Shown here piece after piece: positions 19,038 to 28,135 of a stretch of 64,000 nt of DNA. This DNA comes from a virus. Both the position numbers and the translations under genes were made by a program. The notes beneath the pieces are model-generated. The model did not search any database. It saw only the letters and a program-made list of their open reading frames with translations, and had not been told where the DNA came from. How positions within the stretch are numbered: the stretch's first letter is position 1; every line of letters begins with the position of its first letter. Where the stretch lies: positions 1-64,000 of the IMG/VR virus record IMGVR_UViG_3300035670_000055; one strand, 5' to 3'.

Positions 19038-21680
19038 ATGGCATCATTTAAAGATATAATACCTCAATTTACACCATATATTCAACAACTTCCTGTTGAA
19101 GATATGGTGCAAGTTGGTATGCATAAACAGCAATTATATGATCAAGGTGTGCAAAAAATTCAATCTCAAATTGATAATATTGCAGGTCTTGACATTATAC
19201 ATGATTCTGACAGAGCTTATTTACAATCAAAATTAGATGAATTAACTTCTAATTTAAGAGGAGTTGCTGCTGGTGATTTCTCAGATCAGAATCTAGTAAA
19301 CTCTGTATCAGGAATGACTTCTCAACTCATTAAAGATAAAAACATTCAAAATGCTGTATCTTCTACAGCCTGGTTTAGAAAAGAAAATCAAAGAATGGAG
19401 AAAGCAATAGATGAAGGAAAAGCTAGTCCTCAGAATATTGCTGACTTCAATGAACAAACAAATCAATGGTTATCTTCTACTAAATTTGGCACAAGTTTTA
19501 GGGGTAGATATAAAGAATATATAGACATGGATGAAAAACTTAGAAAAGTTTTTGCTGAAATGAAAGACAAGGCGGATTTTACAATAGATAATCCCTGGAA
19601 ATCAGATGCTTCAGGAAATCCTTTATATTTTAATTCAGATGGTACTGTCTCTACAGATCCTAGTAAAGGAGGTCAAAAGCAGTATGATTATTCAATGATT
19701 TCTAAAACTGTTAAAGGAACAAGTGCAGAAAAAATATTGAATAATTTTTATGATAGTATTGATGAGAATGACAAAGAACAATTAATGATTGATGCTAAAT
19801 ATTATTATAGAGGAGGAAATTTAGATGTTTTAAAAAGTGATATAAAAGAAAGTGCAAAATTAAAAAAAGATTTTGTATCAAATGAAATTGCTAGAATTAA
19901 TACCTTGTTACAAAACAATAATATTTCTGCAGAAGATAAAAATTTATTAAAAGCTAGATCAAAAACATTAAGTGAACAACTATCCAATGGAGAAATAGAA
20001 AAAGAATCTGAAAGTATTTTACAAGGATTGGAAGATCCTTCTCAAAAGAATAATATTTTATATCAAATATATACTAAAAAAACTCTATCTAATCTAGCAA
20101 AAGATTTAGAAACACAGTCTATTTCTGAAGAGATAAAAACAAATCCTGCTTTTCAAGGATATATGGAGGTACAAAAATTTAATTTTGAACAACAAAAAGA
20201 AATAATAAGACAACAAGAATCTAATAGAGATTATCAGTTGAGTTATAATAACTATTTATTAGCTGTAAAGAAAGATAGAAGAGAAGAAGAAGCAGATGCT
20301 AGAGAAAGAGATAAAAATAGAGCAATTGTAAAAGATGGAGGAATAAATACAGATGTTGAAGTTCCAGATGTATTTACTCTTACCCAAGAAGTAAATAAAA
20401 TGACAAAAGCTAATACAGCAGATTTACTATCTCTGGGAAATAGAATAAGTAATTCAACAGACAGTAAGGAACAGAAAATAAAGAATGCAGAAAAATTAGT
20501 AGAACAATATTATGTAAATCCTTCAGGATTAAAATTAGATAATGCTACTAGAGAAATTGTAGAAAAATTAAGTCAAGATAAAATAGCATTAAATGAAAAA
20601 TTAAAAGCATATAAAGGAGTAAAAGAAATTGGTGCAAAGTATGAAAAAGATATAAAAAATGCATTTAAAGGAGAGCAAGGTATTCGTATTGCAAATATAT
20701 ATTATTCTCCAGAAGAATTATCTAAATTCTATAATAATTCTATGTCTAAATATAGAACTTTAACTTCTGAGAAGATGCCTGCAAAAGAAGGACCTGTTTT
20801 CAAAGAAAGTATGTCTGAGGAAATTCTTAAAAAATATAAAGGTACTAAGTTTTATCCTATTGCATTAGCTTTATATAATGAGACAAATAAAAAAAATATT
20901 ACTTCAAATGATAGAGTTATTGTAAACCAAATAGATCAGATTAAAAGAAATACAAGTGCAAAGATAAATAAAATACTAAGTGCTCAAAAAAAAGAACAAT
21001 CTAATTATTTAGCAAAAATAATGCCTGAAACACAAACAATGAACATTGGGATTAATTTAAAAAATGAAACCGACATGAATATAATTAATCAGGCAATAGG
21101 CTTAAAAAGTCAAGATTATCTGGAATATGGAGCTTTGGATACAAAAAGACCAAAAGATTTTAATCCAGAGACAGTTAATAAGTTAACAAAAGATGGAAAA
21201 GCTAATTATAACATTATTAAAAATTATGATGGTACTGCTAAATTGATTATTACAAATGGGGTAGATAAACAAACTATTCCTTTAACAGCTAATGAATTTT
21301 CTAATTGGTTTCCTCAATATGCACAAATGAATCCAATGACAAAATTTAAAGCTTCTGTGTTATCTTCTGGTAATAAAACAACAAATATGACAGGAATAGG
21401 AAATCCTGCAGGTGCTGCTATACATGGATATAGTCCATTAGTTCCTGCTATAAGTTCCAATCCAAAGATTTCTAGTAAAGTAAGATTTGATATAGAAGGT
21501 AGTCCAAATAATACAGGAGCTGATACTGACAAATATCAAATTAGAGTGTATTATCATTCTTCAAAAGGATGGCAAGATGCAATACTTAATGATGGAGGAT
21601 ATAAATCAGAAGCAGATATTTTACCACTATTACAATCAGTAGGTCCTGCTACAATAAACGACTTATTTAAAATTAAATAA
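19038..21680 (+). CDS. Putative virion cargo (ejected) protein, 880 aa
   Basis: The start ATG at 19038 (MASFKDIIPQ) is chosen because the in-frame TTG further up lies inside the promoter box. The N-terminus (FTPYIQQLPVEDMVQVGM) and the long alpha-helical body with Glu/Lys/Gln-rich coiled coils resemble the large cargo proteins packed in crAss-like virions, from memory. There is no enzyme motif and no clear membrane segment. It is the first gene after a promoter and heads a run of giant proteins including the RNA polymerase, consistent with ejection into the host with DNA. Confidence 0.65.
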   Translation: MASFKDIIPQFTPYIQQLPVEDMVQVGMHKQQLYDQGVQKIQSQIDNIAGLDIIHDSDRAYLQSKLDELTSNLRGVAAGDFSDQNLVNSVSGMTSQLIKDKNIQNAVSSTAWFRKENQRMEKAIDEGKASPQNIADFNEQTNQWLSSTKFGTSFRGRYKEYIDMDEKLRKVFAEMKDKADFTIDNPWKSDASGNPLYFNSDGTVSTDPSKGGQKQYDYSMISKTVKGTSAEKILNNFYDSIDENDKEQLMIDAKYYYRGGNLDVLKSDIKESAKLKKDFVSNEIARINTLLQNNNISAEDKNLLKARSKTLSEQLSNGEIEKESESILQGLEDPSQKNNILYQIYTKKTLSNLAKDLETQSISEEIKTNPAFQGYMEVQKFNFEQQKEIIRQQESNRDYQLSYNNYLLAVKKDRREEEADARERDKNRAIVKDGGINTDVEVPDVFTLTQEVNKMTKANTADLLSLGNRISNSTDSKEQKIKNAEKLVEQYYVNPSGLKLDNATREIVEKLSQDKIALNEKLKAYKGVKEIGAKYEKDIKNAFKGEQGIRIANIYYSPEELSKFYNNSMSKYRTLTSEKMPAKEGPVFKESMSEEILKKYKGTKFYPIALALYNETNKKNITSNDRVIVNQIDQIKRNTSAKINKILSAQKKEQSNYLAKIMPETQTMNIGINLKNETDMNIINQAIGLKSQDYLEYGALDTKRPKDFNPETVNKLTKDGKANYNIIKNYDGTAKLIITNGVDKQTIPLTANEFSNWFPQYAQMNPMTKFKASVLSSGNKTTNMTGIGNPAGAAIHGYSPLVPAISSNPKISSKVRFDIEGSPNNTGADTDKYQIRVYYHSSKGWQDAILNDGGYKSEADILPLLQSVGPATINDLFKIK

Positions 21681-21695
21681 AAAAACCAAAAAATT

Positions 21696-24600
21696 ATGCC
21701 AATTCTAGATAACGAATTAAATGGTAATATTTCTAATAGAGATTATACACAAGAAAGAGTAGACTTATCTTCAATTAATGGACCTATGCCAGGTAGATTA
21801 CCTAATCTTATCGCTTCTTATTCACCAGGTTATTCTGGAGACCCATCTCAATTTCAAGGAATTAGATTAAAAGATGTTAATTCTTTCACTGTAGGAAATG
21901 TTCCAAAAGGACCAAATTCTACATTTGGAATGGTTACAAGAAAAGAATTATTAGATAACTCTAGATACCCTTTATATGAAAGAGGAGTAAACTTAGAGAA
22001 TGTATATGGAAATGCTCAATCTGGTTGGGCACAGTTAGGAAATGGATTAGTTAAAATGGGATTAACTGCAGTAGGAACTTTTGCACAATCCTTTGCTACT
22101 CTTCCTGATACAATTTCTGCTATAAAAAATAGAAAATTTAGTGAATTAAGTAATCCTAATGGGTATGAATCTGATATAGATAATTGGTTAAAAAATATGG
22201 AAGATAGATTTCCAAATTATGTAACTGATTATGAAAAATCTAGAGGATTAGCAACAATGATTCCGTTTACAGCAGGTTCTGCTAATTTTTGGGGGGATAA
22301 AGTTATTAAAAATTTAGGATTCACTGTAGGAGCAATAGGTGGAGCACTTGCTCAAGATGCTATTGTTGGACTAGCAACAGAAGGTATTGGTGAAATACCT
22401 TTAATAGGAGCACAAATTGGAAAAGCTTCTTTATGGTTAAATAAATTATTTACAGGAACCAATAGATTAGAAGAAGCCTTATCTTTAGCAACAAAGGTTG
22501 GAGCCTCAGAGAGAAGAATAATGACATTAACGTCATTAGCTAGAGCTGCTGAAGCAGAAAAAATTACAACAGGATTAAGATATGGATTAAATTTATATGG
22601 TTCTTCTAGAACAGAGGCTGCTACAGAGGCAAGAGATGGTTATAGGCAAATCAAAGAAGAGTTAATAAAAGAATATAAATTAAATAATGGAGGAGCAGAA
22701 CCTACTTCTAATGATTTATATAAAATAGAGAAACTTGCAGAAAGTGGAATGAATGCTAGATTTGGAATAAATATGGCACTTCTCACTGTATCTAATGCTA
22801 TTCAATTTGATAATTTATTAAAATCATTTAATTCTGCCAAAAAAGGAATTGAATCTATTACCTCTGCTGAAGTAAAAGGATTAGGAAATATTAAATTAAA
22901 AGAAGGAAGTTTAGATGTTTTTGAAAAAGTTGTTCCTAATAGCACTTCTGGTAAAGTGTGGGAATATATAAAACCTACTGTTAAAAATATTTTTACAGAG
23001 GGTATATATGAAGAAGGAGGGCAATATGCTGCAGAAAAAGGAACTTTTGATTATTATACTAGGAAATATAAAAATTCTAAAGATTGGAACTGGACCAAAG
23101 AAGTATTAAATTCTACAGTAACAGGACTACAAGAACAGTTTGGATCAAAAGAAGGTATTGAGAATATGGTAATTGGAGCATTAACTGCTTCTATAACTTC
23201 TCCTATATCTAGCAGAATTGAGGATATTACAAAAGGAAAGTCAAAAGATCAAATGTTGCAATCTGTAATTAGTACAGTAAATCAATACGGGTTAACAGGA
23301 ATACTATCAAATAAATTTGAAGACACTGCAAATAGTGTAGCTATTGCCAAACAAATGAACGATGCAGTAAAATCAAATAATATATTTAAATATAAAAACT
23401 TAAAAGCTGATTTATTCTTTAATTTTGTAAATTCTCGTCTTTCGGTTGGAATGCATGATGTTACTATAGAGCAATTAAAGTTGTTAAAAGATCTTCCAAA
23501 AGAAGAGTTTGAAAAAACTTTTGGGATGAACTTTGATGAATCTAATAAATCTACTGTGGCTGAATATGTAGATTCATTAATTATAAAGGCAGATAATATC
23601 AAAGCAATAAATGATTCTATTCAATTCTCTTTTAAAAATCCATTCCAGAGAATAATAAATCCTACGAATGAGGAAGAAAAAAATGAACTTATTAATTATT
23701 CAAAGTTTGAAAATTGGAAAACAAATTTAGTTAATTTATCATATTTAGAAGAAGATACTACTTCTAGAACGAATAGCATTGAAAAACAAATTCAATCTAT
23801 ACATTCTGGTCTAAATAACTCTTTATTATCTTCTACATTTAATATAAAAGGATTATCTGAGTTCTCTTCAATTTATGAAGAAAAGGCTAATCAATTAGAA
23901 CAAAGTATTAATTCATTACCATTAAAAGATAGAGCTGCTGTTAGAAGTGAAGTAAAAAAACTTAGAACATTAGTTGAAAAAATAGGTATAATCAAATCTA
24001 ATAAATCAATAGATGCAAAGACACTTAAAGAATTATTAGAGTTTGAGCTATCTGGACAAAATTTTGAAAATGATATAAACTTAAGATTTGATCAAATAGA
24101 AAAATTAATGGATTTTGCAGGAGACTTAAATCTATTAAATTCCAGAAATGAAGCAATTAAAGAAGGAATTGAATTCTTAACTTCTGAAAAGGGTGTAGAC
24201 AAATTTATAAATGAAGATGAAGAAAACTTTAATGAAGATGAGGAAAAAACAAATGATGAAGTTTTAACATATGTAGATAATAAAGGAAATAATAAAACTA
24301 TTGATGTAGGAAGAGAATATCAACTTCCTAATATTAAATTGGCAAAAGTTCGTAAGTCTGGAGAAAAATATAAAGTTACCTCTCCAGATGGGAAAGTTAC
24401 GTTCTATGATACAAAAGAAGAAGCCAATTTAGCAAAAGATGAATTAAATATTGATTTTTCAGAACTATCAAAAGTTAAAATTCTTGCAATAAATAAAGAT
24501 GGTTCATTAAAAGTTGAAGATTTAGCAGGAAATATTCAAAACATTTCTAAACAGTCTTTGAACGGTTATGAATTTTTATTAAGTAAACAAGAAGAATTAT

Positions 24601-27479
24601 TAAAAACAAAAGATGTAGTTTCTAAAGACCAAGAAGAATTAGAAACTGTATCAGGAACTACAGAAACAATTAATGAAAATCAAGTTGATCATACAGAGGG
24701 TAAATTAAAAGAAGCATCTATATTATTTAAAAGTTCTATTACAGAATCAGAAGATTGGGATAATCCAGAACAATCTGCTCCACATATAAAAAGAGCTAGA
24801 ATATTCTTAAATAATGTAGCTAGATTTAAAAATAGAAAGAATTATAAAGTGATTCTTATTACTCCTAATAATGCTAAAACTGCTGGATTAGAAGGTATTG
24901 TACAATTGTCATATAAAAGAAGTATAGATACACCTTTGTCTGAAATAGAAGATGTTACAAATCCAGAGAATGGATTTATGGCACAGGTTTTTGTGTATAC
25001 GGATAAATCTGGTTCTTACTTTGTAAATGAGAAAGGAGAAAAGATTGGTAAAGTAGGTAAACAATTAGAAAATATAGAATCTAGTGGAATAGTATTTCAA
25101 ACTATGCCAGCAGCAACTTTATATAATAGTAAAGGAACTCCTAGATTTAGAAAAAATGAAGAGGAAAAAGCCAATAGAGAATTAGCTGCTTATAAAATAT
25201 TTAGAGAGAAAAAATTTGCAAATGATGCTATAGGACAAGCTTATCCTTTTAAAGTGTCTAGAGGAGTAAGAAGAAAAACAGAAATAAAAGAAGATAATCA
25301 TATAAGCTCTATTTTAGGAAAAGATGGAGATAAAATAATATCTTCTATTTCTTCTTTATTAGAAGTTGTTACAACAGGTAAAATTAGTTTTAATGGAGAA
25401 CTTATTAGTTTTCCAAAAGGAACAGTTGTATTTAAATATGGAGATACATTAGATTTTGCTAATAATAAACCATTAACAGAAAAACAAGCAAGCAGTGTAT
25501 ATGCTGTAATAGAAAAATTAGCAGACGATGTTTTAAATGGAAAGAGTATTCAGGGAGCATATTCTAATTTCTTACAAAATATTTTATACTGGAAATCGAA
25601 AGCAGAAACAACTTCTCCTAGCCAAATAAAAATAGATGTTAATACAATGTCTTTACATCTAGGAAAAGAATCATTTCCTATTTCTGAAATTTCTCAAAGA
25701 AAAGATGAAATTATAAATGCATTAAAACAAGCATTTATTACAGTGAATGACAAAACTTTAAAAGAAGGAGTTAATAAAACTTTTATCGAATATGCTTTAA
25801 ATACACAAGGAGAATTAAAACCTATCGTATGGAAGAACTATCAGGAATACTTATTGTCTGATAAATATCCAAATGGAGATAAGAGAGATGTTTCTGAAAC
25901 TCCATTAATTACTCATGCTCCAAAACCTACAGAACTATTTCCAAGTTCTTATGTACAGAGATATTCTACAATTGAAGAAGGAAAATTAGAATTTCCTTAT
26001 GAATTAATTAAAGAAGAACCTGTTCCAATAAAGCAAGAATCTTCTACAGAAACTAAAAAAGAACAACCTAAACAACAAAATAAATATAATCTAACACCTG
26101 GAATTGTAAACGGATATAAATTAAATGATGGAAGAGATATTCTATTCACAGGAGAAATGACTCATGAAGGTCCTAGTATATCTATACAACAAACTAGTGT
26201 ATTTAACGATATTGTTGCTAATAAGGTTACAATAAATGGTATTAGATTAAACATAGAAAAAATAGGAACTGATACATCAAAAATGTCTGATGCACAAGTT
26301 CTAGATTTTTATTTAAAATTACTTATTGTAAAAGATATAGAAAACCAAAATGAACAACAACAAACAACACAATCAGAACAGACACAAGAAACAGCACAAG
26401 GACAAACCACAGAAACCAATATACAATCCCAACAAGGAACAGTTGCAACAAGACAAGGTGTTTCTGCTGACATAGGACTTAAAAAAACTAGAGAACAAGC
26501 TATAAAAGAAGCAGAAGAAAAATGGGCTGAAAATGTTGACGATAGAGGATTTCCTATAGAATCGTTACAACCTATATTAGCAAAAATAAATAAAGAATAT
26601 GATGAATTAGAAGCTAATAATGTATCTAAAGAAACATCATCTTCAGAAAATCCTCCTGTTAATTTCTCTAAATTAAAAACCAAAGGGAAAGGAAAAGGTT
26701 TACAATTTAGAAAATTAGGTATTTCTGATTCTGAAAGAATGACAGAAGAAGATATAAAAGAATTTAAAAAGTGGCATGCTGAAAATGTTCCTAATATTCC
26801 TTTTGAAATATTGGAACAAATGATTGTTATAAACTCTACAGAATCTGCATGGGGTGTTTTTGAAGATGGTGTAGCAAAATTTGTAAGAGGTGGATTAAAA
26901 GGTACAGAATATCACGAAGTATTTGAAGCTATCTGGGCAAATTTACTAACAGAAACAGAAAAGAAAAATCTATTAGAAGAATTTAGAAATAAAAAAGGAA
27001 CATTTATAGATAGACAGTCTGGAGAAGAATATAATTACAATAGTCCTTCTGTAGATGATAATACGATTAAAGAAAGAATTGCTGATGATTTTGCTGATTA
27101 CAGACTTGGTAAAATTAAAAATAGTTCTATAAAAGGAATGATAAAAGAATTCTTTAACAGAATCATGAATTTCTTTAAATCATTTGTTACAAAAAAATCA
27201 TTAAAAGAAAAATTATTTGATGAAATAGATAAAGGTAGATTTAAAAATAAAAAGATTGTTTCTGAAGATAAATTTAAAAATGTTCCAGTAAAATCAGGAG
27301 TAAAAGAATTATTTAATGAAAATTCTGAATTAGCTTCTGTTGGTACACAACAACAATATTCAGCATATCTGGATACTGTATTTCCTGATAGTAAAGTTAC
27401 AGAAATAGATAATTCTTTGTATATTAGTGTTTTAGAAGATTTAAAATCTAACAAAATAATAGAAAAACAATGTTCATAA
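21696..27479 (+). CDS. Giant virion cargo protein with degenerate zincin motif, 1927 aa
   Basis: The N-terminal 250 residues contain Gly/Ala-rich hydrophobic stretches (near residues 120-140 and 205-245) that could insert into membranes. The middle is helical and Lys/Glu-rich. A Gln/Thr-rich linker lies around residues 1550-1590. After it comes a zincin-like segment, GTEYH1740EVFE1744, in which the second His of HExxH is Glu. The end carries ELASVGTQQQYSAYLDTVF, a block that also appears near the N-terminus of the RNA polymerase protein. The last 10 bases overlap the GIY-YIG gene. Such giant proteins are packaged in crAss-like virions with the polymerase. Confidence 0.75.
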   Translation: MPILDNELNGNISNRDYTQERVDLSSINGPMPGRLPNLIASYSPGYSGDPSQFQGIRLKDVNSFTVGNVPKGPNSTFGMVTRKELLDNSRYPLYERGVNLENVYGNAQSGWAQLGNGLVKMGLTAVGTFAQSFATLPDTISAIKNRKFSELSNPNGYESDIDNWLKNMEDRFPNYVTDYEKSRGLATMIPFTAGSANFWGDKVIKNLGFTVGAIGGALAQDAIVGLATEGIGEIPLIGAQIGKASLWLNKLFTGTNRLEEALSLATKVGASERRIMTLTSLARAAEAEKITTGLRYGLNLYGSSRTEAATEARDGYRQIKEELIKEYKLNNGGAEPTSNDLYKIEKLAESGMNARFGINMALLTVSNAIQFDNLLKSFNSAKKGIESITSAEVKGLGNIKLKEGSLDVFEKVVPNSTSGKVWEYIKPTVKNIFTEGIYEEGGQYAAEKGTFDYYTRKYKNSKDWNWTKEVLNSTVTGLQEQFGSKEGIENMVIGALTASITSPISSRIEDITKGKSKDQMLQSVISTVNQYGLTGILSNKFEDTANSVAIAKQMNDAVKSNNIFKYKNLKADLFFNFVNSRLSVGMHDVTIEQLKLLKDLPKEEFEKTFGMNFDESNKSTVAEYVDSLIIKADNIKAINDSIQFSFKNPFQRIINPTNEEEKNELINYSKFENWKTNLVNLSYLEEDTTSRTNSIEKQIQSIHSGLNNSLLSSTFNIKGLSEFSSIYEEKANQLEQSINSLPLKDRAAVRSEVKKLRTLVEKIGIIKSNKSIDAKTLKELLEFELSGQNFENDINLRFDQIEKLMDFAGDLNLLNSRNEAIKEGIEFLTSEKGVDKFINEDEENFNEDEEKTNDEVLTYVDNKGNNKTIDVGREYQLPNIKLAKVRKSGEKYKVTSPDGKVTFYDTKEEANLAKDELNIDFSELSKVKILAINKDGSLKVEDLAGNIQNISKQSLNGYEFLLSKQEELLKTKDVVSKDQEELETVSGTTETINENQVDHTEGKLKEASILFKSSITESEDWDNPEQSAPHIKRARIFLNNVARFKNRKNYKVILITPNNAKTAGLEGIVQLSYKRSIDTPLSEIEDVTNPENGFMAQVFVYTDKSGSYFVNEKGEKIGKVGKQLENIESSGIVFQTMPAATLYNSKGTPRFRKNEEEKANRELAAYKIFREKKFANDAIGQAYPFKVSRGVRRKTEIKEDNHISSILGKDGDKIISSISSLLEVVTTGKISFNGELISFPKGTVVFKYGDTLDFANNKPLTEKQASSVYAVIEKLADDVLNGKSIQGAYSNFLQNILYWKSKAETTSPSQIKIDVNTMSLHLGKESFPISEISQRKDEIINALKQAFITVNDKTLKEGVNKTFIEYALNTQGELKPIVWKNYQEYLLSDKYPNGDKRDVSETPLITHAPKPTELFPSSYVQRYSTIEEGKLEFPYELIKEEPVPIKQESSTETKKEQPKQQNKYNLTPGIVNGYKLNDGRDILFTGEMTHEGPSISIQQTSVFNDIVANKVTINGIRLNIEKIGTDTSKMSDAQVLDFYLKLLIVKDIENQNEQQQTTQSEQTQETAQGQTTETNIQSQQGTVATRQGVSADIGLKKTREQAIKEAEEKWAENVDDRGFPIESLQPILAKINKEYDELEANNVSKETSSSENPPVNFSKLKTKGKGKGLQFRKLGISDSERMTEEDIKEFKKWHAENVPNIPFEILEQMIVINSTESAWGVFEDGVAKFVRGGLKGTEYHEVFEAIWANLLTETEKKNLLEEFRNKKGTFIDRQSGEEYNYNSPSVDDNTIKERIADDFADYRLGKIKNSSIKGMIKEFFNRIMNFFKSFVTKKSLKEKLFDEIDKGRFKNKKIVSEDKFKNVPVKSGVKELFNENSELASVGTQQQYSAYLDTVFPDSKVTEIDNSLYISVLEDLKSNKIIEKQCS

Positions 27480-28135
27480 AAGATATGCAAAGAGGGCAAT
27501 ACACAAATGTTTGTGGAATATATAAGTTGTATTTTGACAATGATAATAGATTTTATATAGGTTCTACAAATGATTTACAAGAAAGATTACAAGCACACAC
27601 AAGAGCTATAAATAAGCAAAAACATTTTAATGTATATTTTCAAAGATTATGTTTAAAATTAGGAGTAGAAAATTTAAAGTATGAAATACTTGTTAAATGT
27701 CCACAAGAGTATCTTTTAAAGATGGAACAATGGTTTATAGATAAATTAAAACCTGAATTGAATTTAGCAGAAACTGTTGGGAGACCTCCTATAAATAGAA
27801 AAAGAGGATATAAAATGTCAGAGGAAGCTAAACAAAATATAAGTAAAGCAAGAACTGGTCAAAAAATAGATAGAAGTAATTATGTTCATTCAGAAGAAAC
27901 TTTAAATAAAATAAGTCAATCTTTAAAAGGTAGAGTTATTATTGAAGAATGGAAACAAAAAATGAAGGAAGCTAAAGCTAAAGGAGGTAAATATTCCAAA
28001 TTAACTGTTAAACAAGTTAAAGAAATTAAATCTTTAGTTGGAACTAAAACAGATAAAGAAATTTCACAACTGTTTAATTGTTCAAGAGCTACTGTAAATC
28101 AAATCAAAAATAATAAAATCTGGAAAGAAGTATGA
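27470..28135 (+). CDS. GIY-YIG homing endonuclease, 221 aa
   Basis: The catalytic core starts with G16-I-Y18 and Y29-I-G31, followed by an Arg at about 39 and a Glu (MEQWFID) near residue 87. The middle has NUMOD3-like phrases (SEEAKQNISKARTGQ, SEETLNKISQSLKG). Residues about 172-221 form an HTH-type DNA-binding tail ending NNKIWKEV, closely similar to the tail of the HNH endonuclease at 47391. The gene overlaps the upstream giant gene by 10 bases and the polymerase gene by 4 (ATGA). A second ATG at 27485 would avoid the upstream overlap. It is a free-standing mobile gene wedged between two essential virion genes without breaking the downstream one. Confidence 0.9.
   Translation: MFIKDMQRGQYTNVCGIYKLYFDNDNRFYIGSTNDLQERLQAHTRAINKQKHFNVYFQRLCLKLGVENLKYEILVKCPQEYLLKMEQWFIDKLKPELNLAETVGRPPINRKRGYKMSEEAKQNISKARTGQKIDRSNYVHSEETLNKISQSLKGRVIIEEWKQKMKEAKAKGGKYSKLTVKQVKEIKSLVGTKTDKEISQLFNCSRATVNQIKNNKIWKEV

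Noticed and set aside
26309-26683. Open frame of 124 codons on the - strand with Cys/Ser-rich product
   Set aside because: It is antisense to the Gln/Thr-rich linker of the 1927-aa gene; the composition is the mirror of that linker. No start context, no operon.
27098-27499. Open frame of 133 codons on the - strand near the GIY-YIG gene
   Set aside because: Antisense to the end of the giant cargo gene, hydrophobic Phe/Ser/Leu-rich as expected from AT-rich antisense frames.
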